A program made the position numbers and the translations under genes. A stretch of DNA of 64,000 nt from Plasmopara viticola (lineage: Eukaryota > Oomycota > Peronosporomycetes > Peronosporales > Peronosporaceae). Position 1 is the stretch's first letter. Each line of letters opens with the position of its first letter. Shown one piece after another: positions 35,290 to 47,257 of this stretch. The notes beneath the pieces are model-generated. The model was not told where the DNA came from. It ran no database searches and was given only the letters and a program-made list of their open reading frames with translations. The DNA is taken from the NCBI GenBank assembly GCA_001695595.3, contig MBPM02000020.1:620001-684000 (forward strand), given 5' to 3'.

Positions 35290-38200
35290 ATGTCAAACCA
35301 AAGAGCGTAAGACTTCGAATTTAGCTCAGCTCAGCTCAGCTCAGCTCGCTATCAAGCCAACGGAGTCCTTACAAAAAAACATTGTCATTCAATACTTTCT
35401 ACAAAGTCCTTTACAAAAAATCGAGTATTATAATTAAAAATTGCTTTCCCGTTGAAAAGAGCATTATATTAATGGTAGCTGGGCACCCTATCGGCAATTT
35501 TACTGGTTTGTATAACAAAGGATCAAGACATTGATATGAAAACTTATTGACAGGAGCAAAATATGAATATATCAATCAGTTTTTGAATTAAATTTATTGC
35601 ATACGTCAATTCTCTCAAGACCAAGAAAGTGAATGGCCATTCGTCGGAAACTAATATGTTTTTCTGCATGCCTTTTTTGTGCAAAGCTTGTGACGCCTCG
35701 TCCCTGATGCCAAGCAGCTGAAGTGCGTCGTGGCGCTCTACCCATACCAGATGCTCTTGGGCTCAGGTAGAACGGGAGGTACTCACGTGTAGTGAGTATT
35801 CGTAGACTTTATCACTGTGGTCTAATTTCAATGAGCTTAAGAGCTTCTGAGAAGAGCGACATTTGCTGCTTCGAGTGTGGTAAGCAATGATGCTCGATCT
35901 TGACCAAGTGACCCTTTGTCTTACCCAAGGACTTTGAACAATCGCCGGCAAGAGTCGCGCTTTTAAAGCCAGGCTATAGCTTAGCACCGTCAGAGGCGGG
36001 CGTCTTATCTGCAAACGTCTACTGCTCAAGATGAGGAACGCGTCATTAGGAATTCAACCGTAAGAGATTGCTATCTCTAACCTGAGCGCTATGATTGGCT
36101 GCCATTTGTGCACGCAAGTGCATGAAGGTATGACAACGAATTCCAAGTGACGCTTCACAAAATTTCGTGCTTTGGCAAATAGTTGTAGTCAAGCATTAAA
36201 ACTTTATGCTTACACGAGTGAATACGTCAGTTTTGTTGAGCCAGCTAATGAGACGTTTCAAGATCTTCCTACAGTTATAATCAAAATTTTGAGAATCTTC
36301 GCAGCACAGAGTCAACTCTTGTCGTTGACTTGGACAAAAGCGACTAAGTCCAGAGCAAACATGGCTAGAGGAGTACGATATTGGACCGAATGACAAAAAT
36401 GTCACAAGTGCCAGACCCGCAATCCGTTGCACGGGTTGCGGGTGAGCCATGTGTTCACTCCTGTCGCGTGGACGGCTCTTTTGAGAGTAAGCCGACCTCT
36501 AAGACAAGTGCGAAGCTATTGATGGCAATAATATACTAGCTTAGGTAGAAGTGACGACGTCGCTAAAGCTTATCTTAACGAATGACCAAGTTTCGCTAGC
36601 CGCAAGGCTGTCAAAGACACTAGAAATTGCATTCGAAGTCTAAGTATTATAACTGTGTAAGCAACTGAAAAAACAAGGCTTCGCAAGCGAATAGTATAGA
36701 CTCACAGGTGCCCAATGTAGTACTGATTGTCCAGCGTAACAAAACTTTTCAAGGGCAATATGGGTTCCCGCAACACCCTGGGTTGCATAGGACAACCAGC
36801 GGGTCGCAAAACATACTTCTGCCAGAATAGTATAGGCATGCTATGCAAAACTTAACCATGGGTTTGACGAACGACCCTTGAATGACTAAGCGATCTCTTT
36901 CATAGAAATCACTGACAATTTTGCGTTAAGACAGGCTCGCACCAATTTTGAGGCACTGAGGATTGTCACAGTTACTAAACCTCGAAAACCTTTAAGCTAC
37001 TGAGGTTTTTGACTAATCTGAAACTCAAATTGTTGTTAGAGGTGGTGTTTACTAGATAAGACAACACCTCCTGAGGATCTAGTAAAAGTCCCCGCTTTTT
37101 AGAAGATGCTTGGATCAATCTTATGGATATCCGTTGCGCCTTAAGTTAAAGATCTTGAAGAAAACAAAAGTCCTGTAGCAAAACTGCCATATCTATTCAT
37201 AAGAGGAAGGGTAAGCTCACTTTGTACTATACTAAAAAAATTACAGATGACTAATTACCTGACTATTTGAGTAAGTGCTGGTCCCGATAAACCTACAATC
37301 ACTATTTTAATAATATATTTCTACCAATTAGCTTTTAACAGTGGTCATTGGTTCAAGTACTGCTTATTTGTTGACATCTCAGCATTAATGATCATTATCC
37401 GCGATGAGCTCGTGTTGTCCCATTACACTTCCCAATCAAGACTTTATTATCCGTATATTCATGTACGTTGAACAACCCGTGAAAACGTTCTGTCAAAGAG
37501 TGTAAATTGTGTCTTTTGTGTAAGTCTGCGCGAATAGTTGAATGAGCCTCGAAGATCATTTCGAATCATAAAATTTTAGGTCATCCAGAAGCACTTAGTG
37601 CATCGCTGGTGCCCGACACAGACAATATTCTTAAGACACAAGCCAAAATCAGATTGGCCTTATATTACAAAGCATTTTTGCGGAAAAACGCAATGCCGTC
37701 GGATGACACTCTGGTTTGTCGCTGAATACACTCGCAAACTCGCGGAATTCTCTATCTATTTTGGATATACAGCACTTAAACCTCATGGTCAACATTGCAA
37801 CCCGCCAATGTTGTCATCAAAAGGTGTAAAGAATGGATGCTCCTCTTGAAGCAGTACATATCCAACTCGTGAGTACGCACTTGGTACCGCTTAGCGAAAA
37901 ATCTTTGGATATTGATCTACATCCTTACGCTTACCTATGTCTCACACTCACGACCTTGCTTGTCGCACACCACGTGGTTATTAGTGGCCATTGCTTTTAT
38001 TGGTCAACCTGCGCACTCTGTACCCGTTCTCAAATCAATACCTGTGCCTGAAGAGCTAGAGCTTGTCATCGATAATGCAATTGCACGAGATGCACAGCAA
38101 AATGAATCCAGGTCGAGGCTAAAAGTACAAGTTCGTGCCCGACAAGCCGACTGTAATCCCGCAGGGAAGACTACAATGGGCGGGCACCTTGTGATTGGAG

Positions 38201-38778
38201 CTACAGCCTTGATGGGTGCTCAGCTTGAGGTACACAAAGCCCTGATAGACTGGTAGTTAGTCCTGCAAAAAAATTTGTGCGGACTACCGTGCTCCGTTGG
38301 AAATTTTGAGAGCGGAAGCTTGGTGTCAACAATGCAAACTCTACCCGTGGTACTTACCTTACGAAATGTCTAAGGATGACCATTCCCGCATAACGTGATG
38401 TGCTGCGGGCTCTATCCTCTATAAACACTTGTGATGGAAGTCTGGTAGAAGCAAGTCAAGACCTGACAATCCGTTATGCCGACAGCATTGACTGTCTTTG
38501 CAGAAGCATACGCTAGGTGCACGATCTTTGGTCCACTTCTCGAGCCCCGAGCGCGTACTTGCATCAACTTGTCAGGAAGTCGCTCTGTCTGGGCCCCTCA
38601 AGACGAATGTTGAGGCGCTATATGCCTATAACTTACTATCAGCCTAACTGATTAGTCAGATTCCCATGGCTATGCTCGCGTAAGACTCGGTGTCAAAGCT
38701 TCCGCGTTTACCTGGACAGAATTATAATATGGCTTGAGAAGCCCGCATGAAACTGAGTGCGTTCGTATCAATTAGATA
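35290..38778. other. Gene-poor, probable retroelement debris
   Basis: No intact gene. A CCFECGK stretch near 35870 (+) hints at a gag zinc-knuckle relic, but the rest is broken by stops and could not be assigned. Confidence 0.35.
35323..35347. repeat. (AGCTC)5 microsatellite
   Basis: Five exact copies of AGCTC, next to the copia 5' LTR remnant. Confidence 0.9.
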
Positions 38779-39027
38779 ATGTGGAGAAAATACGTTAAGT
38801 CTCTTTTGTTAGTATATTCATTATATGTCTTGGCTATCAGTCCTTTGACGTGTCACAACTCACAAGTTGTTTCGACACAAATCCGTTTTGACGCAACCGA
38901 TTCGACGCAAAGTCTTCAAGATGTTTTCGCATTTATACCAGCAGCAAGCCGCTCAGCTGCTTCTCCCTTATCAAGCCCAAAGCGACATTGTGGTGGTGCA
39001 AACGAAGCGCGGAGTTTAGCGAAATGA
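38779..39027 (+). CDS. Candidate small secreted protein
   Basis: 82-residue frame. The first 27 residues look like a signal peptide: basic MWRKYVK, a hydrophobic core LLLVYSLYVLAIS, and a plausible cleavage site after PLTC. The mature part is Ser/Ala-rich, without membrane segments, and ends in NEARSLAK directly before the stop. RSLA near the end loosely resembles an RxLR-type host-targeting motif but is late and not followed by an EER motif. It may be a truncated effector-like gene or a chance frame in repeat DNA. No homologue was recognised. Confidence 0.35.
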   Translation: MWRKYVKSLLLVYSLYVLAISPLTCHNSQVVSTQIRFDATDSTQSLQDVFAFIPAASRSAASPLSSPKRHCGGANEARSLAK

Positions 39028-39280
39028 TTCACGTACAACGATTTGTGGCACACACGACATTGTTCAGGGTAGACTCAATGATTGGAAACATGCTGCTCCA
39101 ACGAGCTGGTGTATCCACGCACATACTGCGTAATACGTCTTTGACGATGCAAATAACTCGCATTATCTGACTATCGGCCCAAAGATAGTCTGCTGTAACA
39201 TGTAAGGCCTATTGTCAAGCAATTTTGAAAAAGAGCCCATGAAGCAATGATCTTGGTACGATACAATTGATTCTTAGATT

Positions 39281-40440
39281 TTATGCTGTAAGAAGATACG
39301 GTTGAAGAGTTGGGCTACTGTTCTGGTGCCATGGCTGTGACCAACACAGCGCCAATTTGCTCATCAAATCAACAAAGAACACAACTTCAGTGCTGCCTGC
39401 CGAGCACTGGCAGGTCAAACACAAAAGCGATACTATTGATTCGACGACATTGATATATACTGACAAGCTTGCCAACGACCGCATTTGACGATATATGGAT
39501 TCACAAATACACTTTGAGCATACACACACATGTGCCGACCCTTCCACATAATTTGATTCTACAAAAGGGGGTGCTTGCTATATATACGTCTTCGCTCGAC
39601 CACCAAAGTGGTGGATTGTGAACCTCATGAGGACTACGCTGATACAAAATTCTCGTCATAAATGTCACTATATGTGATGGTCAACGATATACCACTTCAG
39701 CTTCCATGAAAACCGATGTAGCGTCGCGCTTTACCAAGCCGTCCATGTTTTATTTTTAGATTATCCCACTTAGAGCAAATCTACATTCATGTCTTCTTGA
39801 GCATGCGTGACACGATGTATGATGCCGCAGATATGATCAAAGCTGTGACACAAGCCAGCTCATTATCCAGACGACGTAAAAATGCACCAACTTAAATTTT
39901 CTATTTTTCGCCTTAAACTTTTCCTTGAAGTCATGTTCCGCTAAAATAAAAACCTTGTGTCCATTTTCTGCCAGTTGTTGGCGTGGCATGTATTGACGCA
40001 CGGTCTGTATAGATCACAGATAATTTATGAACAAGAATGTTGGCGCTGAATCTGACGAAAACATGCTTCATTGCAAGTCAAAGTTTGTCCTCAATAGAAT
40101 TGGCCACTACACAATGGCCTTAATCTGCTCAACGACCATTCTTTCCAATCAAGCATTCTAGTATGGAGTTCTTTTTGTATCGACGGCGCACTTAACTGCA
40201 CATGCTTAAGCTTATCCGTACGCAATATGCTTGTCTTCCAAAACTTTGTACGGCTGTGCAAAAAGGGTCAGTAAAGTTTGTCTATGTATAATACTTTTGG
40301 AGCTTAGCGGTTGCTAAGATAGACATTATGACGTTGTAGGCGCGCTTAAGGGCTCTACTAGCAACTCCGGCCATATATGCTGACAACGATCAATAATACG
40401 TCTCTCATTGCATGATGAGCCGCCGACTGGTTGCGTTTGC
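39281..40440 (-). mobile_element. Ty3/gypsy RNase H-integrase relic
   Basis: On the minus strand, frames near 39890-39780 read GAFLRRLDNELACVTAL, a decayed form of the ADALSRRPDYELA stretch that ends gypsy RNase H. Frames near 39400-39330 read VVFFVDLMSKLALC, matching the VVFVDRLSKM part of integrase. The order RNase H then integrase is correct. There are many stops, so it is inactive. Confidence 0.6.
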
Positions 40441-41762
40441 TGTGCATTGCGCATCCGGCCATGGCCCTTCTAATCACAAACGGTGTCTGCGCCAAAGTGG
40501 TGACCGCGTTTAGCTTATAAGCGTGTTCTATAAGCTACTTGTCATTAAGTTTCTGAGAAGGAAATTGATCATGAAGTGATGGGCCTATTTGTGTATTTTT
40601 GTGAGACTTTACCAATTCGGGTTTTGCGACGCTAATGGCATCTCACTCTTTTTCTAGTAAAGGTGATTGCCGTGTGGCGCACCATTTACTTTCTAAAACT
40701 AAGGTAATATCATAACGCATACCTCTATGCGGTGGTATTTCAAACGTGAGCCTCATTAAAAACCAGCTTCTAATATAACTATATCAAATATTAAGTCGTT
40801 GGATTTATTGACCCAGAAGATTTACTTCGTGCACTATGTGTCTTGTCAGTAGTATTTAAGACAGCTTCATCCAATCTTGATAGGATGTTTGTCCTTTGTT
40901 TAATTCGGATAATCGCCCCTTTGGATATGTTGTCAGCTTTACGAGCCTCTAAAGGCTATGCCGTGACCAATCATTCAGCTCGAGTAAAGCATCTACTGAC
41001 GGAAGAAGCCTTAAACAAAAGGCATCCGGAGACCGGTATGACCGTTTTGAATATATAAAGCCGAGCGCTATGGACATTTTCGGCATGTGTACCGTAGACG
41101 TCCCCGTTTGAAACGAGACGCTTTGCATTACTCATTCATTACTCTCCCATGTGAAATGGACGATCTCTACGCGACACCTTCGTGTCGCATCCACGAAGAA
41201 ATAATCGTGTATTGATTTATCGACGTCTACATTAAGGTCCAGCGAGAGCTCTAGTCATCGAAGCCCCGCCCTGCGTAATATGCGCCGCTCCACATCCATC
41301 AATAAGGTACCTATTCGGATGCCTTAATCTTTGGTCGACAACACACCAGACATGGAGCAAACAGCAATTAAGACTAGTGCGTTACGTACCACTCCATGTG
41401 CTTCGTCAAGGCCTTGACCTACAGCCATCCATACCTTGCATAATATCAGCGAACATTATCCTTCACAAATATTACCCAGGGAAAAGCATGCCACTCCACG
41501 TTTTGAAACATTTTTCTCGACGTTATTTGTCCAAATCTCCGATATTTTTATGTCAACACATTGAAAGATGTCCGCAGCACTTGCGCTTTGCTTCCTAGTA
41601 AAGGTGACATCATGACCTCGCTAGAAGCAAGGTAATTAGCCCGAAGACGTTTTGTGTGATCTTTTCATTAATGTTTTTGGTATTAGCCGCAACAGCTTAT
41701 CAAGACTAAATTTATATACTGCCTTCCATTAACGAGTACCTCGGCAATATTTTTAGTCCAAT
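40441..41762. other. No gene recognised
   Basis: A 71-codon frame at 40843-41058 and a 73-codon frame at 41377-41598 show no recognisable motif. Confidence 0.4.
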
Positions 41763-41900
41763 GGCCACATTACTCAAGCATTCGTTAAAAGGTATATAGT
41801 CGGTTTTTACAGGCCACTAATAAAAATCGACTATTTACCTTTTTACAGGCCACTAATAAAAAATCCGACTATTTACCTTTTTACGAACGCTTGAGTGGCC
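41763..41900. mobile_element. MITE-like element with terminal inverted repeats
   Basis: About 138 bp starting GGCCAC and ending GTGGCC. The ends (41763-41803 and 41866-41900) are inverted repeats of 35-41 bp that differ by a small insertion and a few substitutions. Inside are two direct copies of a 36-38 bp unit (41804-41839 and 41840-41877), each containing ACAGGCCACTAATAAAAA. There is no coding capacity. A clear target-site duplication was not found. Confidence 0.65.
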
Positions 41901-42528
41901 CCACAGTCAGACCTTAAGTTTCATACCATAATCAAAGCCGACTAGAATTCGACGTCTAAAGTGCCTGCCACTTCGTTGGGTCTCGAATTCAGCCCAGGAA
42001 TTGTTGGCCTCAAAGCCCAGGTGAAATCAGGAGTTGCTGAAAAGCGGCACACTGGGAGAGATCCTGGGCGTTGAGATCAGCGCCTCGAGTTACTTCGGCA
42101 AAAAGCGACTATTTTGGAGATTTGTGTGGAGTTCTTGCTGCAATTTGCTCGAACCATGGAACGCTCCAAACATTCTTACATACATTGCACAGTAGCACAG
42201 TATAGCATATATTGCCAGACGTGCGCTCAATACCTTCCATGCTAAAGGCACTACTGTATCGACTACAAAAGTAAAATTATACGGATAGGAAGTGCTCGAT
42301 ACGAAGGTTTCCCACTTGACGTGGTGTTCCAAATGTAAAGCACTTTAATTTCAAGCAGCTTCAAACGCCTGACGCAGTGGCAGATGATAGTTGGTTATTT
42401 ATTGAGTAGTATCCATGCATCCTCTTCTGTCAACATATCGCGTAGAATTTACGCATGTATAATTCTAAGTTAGGGAAGGAACAATGACATTATGCTCTTG
42501 CAAATACAACGTTCAGTAGGCTTCATTT
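41901..42528. other. No gene recognised
   Basis: Short frames only. The right end should contain the 3' UTR of the K/S-rich gene. Confidence 0.45.
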
Positions 42529-44133
42529 CTACGAGACTTGGCTAGACGAACCCGAATTGTTCACACCAGTCGAGTGGCCGTGTAATGAGTGTTGCCCCCC
42601 ATCTTGTGCAACCTGGTGCATGTTTATCATCTGAGGCTGCACCGACCTAATCATTTGAGGTGCCATGTTCATCATCTGCGACTGCATGATCGGGTACATT
42701 TGAATGGACCCGGTATTTGAAAGCTGAAGCTGGTTCATGCTCATGTTTAGGTTCATCATCCCATGAGCCAAATTTTGTTGCTGCAACTGCTGCATTGAAG
42801 TGGCCATTACTGGCACTGGCTGATCGACATTGCAAGCCTTTTGCAAGTCATTTAGCGTCCGATTGTCTTTTGGATGAGCCGACAGCGTTTTTTTCTTTTC
42901 ACTTGCTAAATCGCTCAAATCAACAATGTTATTTTCCGGCAACAAGTTTGAGCCGAATGTCTTCATTTGCTGGGACGAAGTCGGACTGACGGTTGCAGCA
43001 CTAACGAGTACTGATGGCTGCGTATGAGCAGGTACCGAAGCGGAAGCTGAAAAGCTCAAGCCAGCGAGATCTTGCAAAGGGTTTTGGCTCGGCGATGCAT
43101 CGAAGATCGATGGTTGCACTTCCTGAGTAGCCGTGGCAGAGTGGGCATCTAAATCCACACCCAACAAATCGACACTTGCACTGACAGCTGTATCCTTTTT
43201 ACCACTGCGTTTCTTTGCCTTGACTTGAGTTTTCTCACGAGTAGATTCATCGCTTGAGGACGCAACTGCTCGTCGACGTGACTTCTTTCCATTCTTGTTC
43301 TTCTTGCTCTTTTTACCTTTGACCTTCGATATCGTCTCTCTTTTCTCCTCTACAGGTGGCGGTGGCAATTTAGCAGGGTCGAATGAGAATGCATACTCGA
43401 CAGATGATATTTGGCCGGCCACTTCATCGTCACTTTCACTTTCCGAGTAAAAGCCACTGGACTTTTTGGCTTTGGCTTTCTTCTTGCTCTTGCTTTTGTG
43501 ACGTCGTTCGTCTGGTGACTCAGATTCAGAAGAAGCAGAGACGGACAACTCCTCAGACTCACTTGGCGACTCGCTGTCACTTTCGCTCTGTGACTTCTTC
43601 TTCTTCTTTTTCTTCGTACTCTTCTTCTTGCTTTTCTTACTCTCCTCCTTCTTCTTCTTCTTCACGTGACGACTTTCGTGATGATTCGTCGAGCTCAAGC
43701 TCTTGGGTTCGTAACCTCCTAGCGGGTTACTCGAGTACCCTTGGCCATAATCCGAGTACGCATTCGGTCGTTCCGTGGCAAAATCGTTTTGGTAACCTCC
43801 TCCACTGGCATTGTACCCTCCAGTACCCCCTCGAGAGTACGATGACGTGTTGCTACGAATATCCGCCATCCAATTGGCACGACCATCATTCCGGGGCATC
43901 TGTTGTGCAAAGTGATCTGGAAGCGAGTCGGTGTTCGGTCCACGTGCGAGTTTTCCGCCGTATTCGATGACTTTCCCACCAAGCCATTGGCCGCTCTCGA
44001 GAATCTTGCTTTTCCAGTCACCCGCTCCAACATCGTGTGCTGATCCGCCATTGTACGAGCTATGTCCGTACTGTGAGCCAAAGCGATTGCGGTCGTGAAA
44101 GTTGCCACTCGCCGCCGAATTTTGCATCCACAT
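42529..44133 (-). CDS. Uncharacterised low-complexity Lys/Ser-rich protein
   Basis: Single open frame of 534 residues from the ATG at 44133 (a second ATG lies at 44127; the frame is open a little further up without an ATG). Residues about 1-130 are Gly/Ser/Tyr/Asn-rich, around a conserved-looking amphipathic segment WKSKILESGQWLGGKVIEYG (about 40-60). Next come lysine runs (KKKKKEESKKSKKKSTKKKK), acidic-serine blocks (SESDSESPSESEE) and RRRAVASSSDES. The C-terminal third holds VDLLGVDLDA, NPLQDLAGLSF and Gln/Met-rich tracts. The DLLG and DLAG motifs recall clathrin- or adaptor-binding tails, but no ENTH or VHS domain is present in this frame. Function is unknown. Its start is 155 bp from the divergent coiled-coil gene at 44289. 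Confidence 0.75.
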   Translation of the reverse strand: MWMQNSAASGNFHDRNRFGSQYGHSSYNGGSAHDVGAGDWKSKILESGQWLGGKVIEYGGKLARGPNTDSLPDHFAQQMPRNDGRANWMADIRSNTSSYSRGGTGGYNASGGGYQNDFATERPNAYSDYGQGYSSNPLGGYEPKSLSSTNHHESRHVKKKKKEESKKSKKKSTKKKKKKKSQSESDSESPSESEELSVSASSESESPDERRHKSKSKKKAKAKKSSGFYSESESDDEVAGQISSVEYAFSFDPAKLPPPPVEEKRETISKVKGKKSKKNKNGKKSRRRAVASSSDESTREKTQVKAKKRSGKKDTAVSASVDLLGVDLDAHSATATQEVQPSIFDASPSQNPLQDLAGLSFSASASVPAHTQPSVLVSAATVSPTSSQQMKTFGSNLLPENNIVDLSDLASEKKKTLSAHPKDNRTLNDLQKACNVDQPVPVMATSMQQLQQQNLAHGMMNLNMSMNQLQLSNTGSIQMYPIMQSQMMNMAPQMIRSVQPQMINMHQVAQDGGQHSLHGHSTGVNNSGSSSQVS

Positions 44134-44288
44134 CGCAAATGGTAAATGAAATTTTACTTTTTGCGGATACAAAAAATCTGATAATGGTTTTATTGGGCGC
44201 CAATCCAGGTAATATTCTAACGAATAACGTGATAGTTAGCTAATTCAATTCAACCAATGTTTATAAGCCATTTCCAAGGTCTTCTTGA

Positions 44289-44706
44289 ATGGAAGGAAAG
44301 GACGTTGAGGAAGAGGAAGTGCGCTTGCTAGAGGCTATGACCAATGTTTCCACTTCCATAAAGCAGGTTGGGATTTGAAGCAAAGGCGCTATGTAGAATG
44401 CAATTGTGTCACCACATTATACAGTTTAATGACGTGCTAGCCAAATTGACTCGACAGAGCGTGGAGCTATCGAAGGAGTTGGGTACGGCAGAGAGGCAAT
44501 TGGTAAGCTAGATATTGTTTTGTTTGAAAAGCAATGATACCGAAAGTCTTTTTAATAAACGCTATTGCCGCTAGAACGCGATGTACTTGCCCTTCCAAGC
44601 CGCTATTTATGAGATTCAAAATGCCAACGACCACAGACGAACGACGCTATCCGTGCCAACAGTGCACTCGGTGGCGACACCTGAGACTCAGCGTACTGAG
44701 CTCTGA
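44289..44706 (+). CDS. Small coiled-coil protein, three exons
   Basis: Exons 44289-44366, 44425-44502 and 44575-44706 encode 95 residues. Both introns (58 and 72 nt) have GT-AG ends, the second with a strong GTAAGC donor, and all junctions are phase 0. Residues 1-70 are almost entirely helical with heptad-spaced leucines: EEEVRLLEAMTNVSTSIKQF, then DVLAKLTRQSVELSKELG. This is followed by a short polar tail. The size and pattern fit a subunit of a multi-protein coiled-coil complex, but no family was recognised. It is divergent from the K/S-rich gene and convergent with fumarase, whose stop is 128 bp away. Confidence 0.6.
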
Positions 44707-44833
44707 TACAGTTGCAGAGTTGTACCAACACCTCGTTCCAGAATTAATTGTGGTTTCATTCAATATTAAAGCAGTCGTGTTGAACAAAGTGCAAACCTTA
44801 CCAAAAGCTTGCAGCTGATCCTCGCTGCTATCC

Positions 44834-46288
44834 TTACTGGGGACCAATCATATCCTCTGGACGCACAAAGCGGTCGAACTCCTCGCCAGTCAAGTAACCG
44901 AGTTTGATGACGGTCTCACGCAGAGTGGCGCCTTCCTGATGCGCCGTCTTGGCCACTTTCGAGGCCTTGTCGTACCCAATGTGCGGGTTCAGCGCTGTTA
45001 CAAGCATAAGCGAATTTTTCATGAGTTGGTCAATCTTTTCACGATTCGCTTCAATGCCAACAACACAGTTGTCCGTAAAAGCGCAGCAACTGTCCCCAAT
45101 AAGACGAATCGATGACAGCAGATTACTAATCATCACAGGTTTGAACACATTGAGTTCGAAGTGGCCGTTCGAGCCGCCAACTGTTACAGCCACGTGGTTG
45201 CCCATGACTTGAGCACACACCATCGTGATAGCTTCACACTGCGTCGGGTTTACTTTGCCCGGCATGATGGACGAACCCGGCTCGTTTGCAGGTAGCGTGA
45301 GCTCACCCAAGCCACTGCGCGGGCCCGAGCCGAGAAATCGAATGTCGTTGGCAATTTTCATTAACGAACACGCAATTGTGTTCATAGCACCACTAGCTTC
45401 CACCACCGCATCGTGAGCAGCTAAGGCCTCAAACTTGTTGGGTGCCGTGACAAAGGGGAGTTTGGTCTCTTCGGCAATAATTTTTGCAATCTCCGCGTCG
45501 TATCCTTTGGACGTGTTAAGTCCTGTACCCACGGCGGTACCACCCAGTGCAAGTTTATACAAGTTTGGGAGAATACGCTCCACACGCTCGATTGAGAGTG
45601 CAATCTGCTCGCAATAGCCGGAAAATTCTTGCCCAAGCGTTAAGGGCGTAGCATCTTGTGTGTGGGTGCGTCCAATCTTGATAATATCATGAAATTCCTT
45701 GGCTTTGACACTCAAAGCATTGTGTAGTTTGTTGAGACCAGGGAGCAAGACACGGTGAATTTCTTGTACCGCTGCAATGTGCATGGCCGTAGGAAAGGAA
45801 TCATTCGACGACTGGCCCATATTGACGTGATCATTTGGGTGCACAGGCGTCTTAGTACCGAGTTTGCCACCCGCCATCTCAATAGCACGATTGCTAATCA
45901 CTTCATTTGTATTCATGTTCGATTGGGTGCCTGATCCAGTCTGAAAAACAACGAGTGGAAAATGGTCGTCTAACTTTCCAGCGATTACGTCGTCAGCCGC
46001 AGCGATGATCTTGTCAGCCACAGCACGATCCAATTTGCCTTGTGCGAAATTGTATTTGGCAGCACATTTCTTCACGACACCAAAGGCCTTAATTACAGGC
46101 ATGGGCATGCGCTCACGGGCGCCCCCAATAGGAAAATTCTCCAGACTACGTTGGGTCTGGGCGCCCCAATACTTTGCGTTGTCTACCTGAACCTCTCCAA
46201 TTGAATCCGTCTCAATTCGGAAAGAGCTGGCGGCGCGCACGGCTTTAATTGTACTGCGGGAGGAGCGGGTAATAGTCGCGGTGATCAT
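44834..46288 (-). CDS. Fumarate hydratase, class II, mitochondrial
   Basis: Single-exon gene of 484 residues. It hydrates fumarate to L-malate in the TCA cycle. The first 20 or so residues ([20 protein letters not shown]) are basic and Ser/Thr-rich, a typical mitochondrial presequence. The class II signature [11 protein letters not shown] is at 338-348, with the catalytic Ser in its loop; THTQDATP (208-215) includes the catalytic-site His; and [14 protein letters not shown] (117-130) binds substrate. Length and domain order are normal for FumC/FH. The ATG at 46288 is the first of the frame and gives the presequence. It has no introns, unlike ATP synthase beta nearby. Confidence 0.96.
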   Translation of the reverse strand: MITATITRSSRSTIKAVRAASSFRIETDSIGEVQVDNAKYWGAQTQRSLENFPIGGARERMPMPVIKAFGVVKKCAAKYNFAQGKLDRAVADKIIAAADDVIAGKLDDHFPLVVFQTGSGTQSNMNTNEVISNRAIEMAGGKLGTKTPVHPNDHVNMGQSSNDSFPTAMHIAAVQEIHRVLLPGLNKLHNALSVKAKEFHDIIKIGRTHTQDATPLTLGQEFSGYCEQIALSIERVERILPNLYKLALGGTAVGTGLNTSKGYDAEIAKIIAEETKLPFVTAPNKFEALAAHDAVVEASGAMNTIACSLMKIANDIRFLGSGPRSGLGELTLPANEPGSSIMPGKVNPTQCEAITMVCAQVMGNHVAVTVGGSNGHFELNVFKPVMISNLLSSIRLIGDSCCAFTDNCVVGIEANREKIDQLMKNSLMLVTALNPHIGYDKASKVAKTAHQEGATLRETVIKLGYLTGEEFDRFVRPEDMIGPQ

Positions 46289-46541
46289 AGTGCTCGATCC
46301 GATTGTGGGGCTGCCGTAGTTTGCAAAATACCAAAAATTGCGATCAATCGTAATTTATAATACCACGAAAACGAATACGTGATGTGTTGGTGTATGCATG
46401 GAATTTCTTACACCGTATATAGAACTCATACACAGCGGGGCTGGCTGTAAGCCTTATACTACCTCTTAAAGTCAGGCGGATTGCAATCTACGGCACGTGT
46501 ATAAGACAAAAGTCAGAGATAAAAACCCACATTTCTTTTAG
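46289..46541. other. Fumarase 5' flank
   Basis: No gene seen; the fumarase promoter is expected here on the minus strand. Confidence 0.45.
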
Positions 46542-46656
46542 GGCAAAACCGCTGCATCTAGCAGCACATGAAGTGAATTTGCGCTTGAGTCTCTTCAAAC
46601 AATCCTTTGTGGAGATGAAGCAGTGTGCTTACTTGCCTTAGGGCATACAAGACGGG

Positions 46657-47257
46657 ATGAATAATCTGACAGTCCTGCTCGGCCACGAGGGGGCAACATC
46701 TAGTTGCAATAGGTCCGACAAGGTCAGTGCGAATCTGATGCGTTTTTCGTCTTTTACAATACCCTATTAATGTAATTCAATTAAAGCTGATAGAGTCGTT
46801 TGCATCAATGACGCTGGCACCAAAGGCAGATTTCCTGCCCAAACGTTTGCCACACACAGTGCCCTTAAAAAGGAAGGAAATGAAAAAACTTTTGCTTGTG
46901 TCAGAGGGGTCAATATGATCAGGTGTTTGCCCTGTTAAAGACGGTGCAACAGAGAGCAGAGAGTGACTCTGGCATCTCAAGGCTTGAGTGAAGAGCACGC
47001 GAACAAATTCTGATGTAAATATCGGCAGATTTAACTTGGCACGAGCTGAAGCGTCGAATGACGCAATTTTTTCACCCTTTAGCGCGTACCGTGGGCGATC
47101 ATGCTTCAGCAAGGTGAGGAACATTGATGAAGTTTGCTTACAATTACAAACGTTGCTGGATGGAATGACCAGCAGTCACCGACTTCTTGAACAAACTGCG
47201 CACAGGTGCTGGCTAGAGGCCTCAAAAGTGGCCTTAGTCTCCGAGCTTAACGTTTAG
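46657..47257 (+). pseudogene. Possible small spliced gene or broken gene, unidentified
   Basis: Several stretches look coding on the plus strand: 46657-46722 (MNNLTVLLGH...), then a 64-nt GT-AG intron, then 46787-46897 (LIESFASMTLAPK...), and a long open frame from about 47029 to 47257 with Leu-rich helix VCLQLQTLLDGMTSSHRLLE. The middle does not join cleanly: an in-frame TGA lies at 46916-46918, and any intron that removes it is unusually short or uses a poor acceptor. An upstream reading frame (from about 46542) is also cut by a TAG at 46639-46641. Either a rare exon structure or a decayed gene would explain this. No family was recognised. Confidence 0.3.

Noticed and set aside
43383..43970. 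195-residue plus-strand frame
   Set aside because: Antisense shadow of the K/S-rich gene; its Ser runs mirror the Lys/Glu codons.
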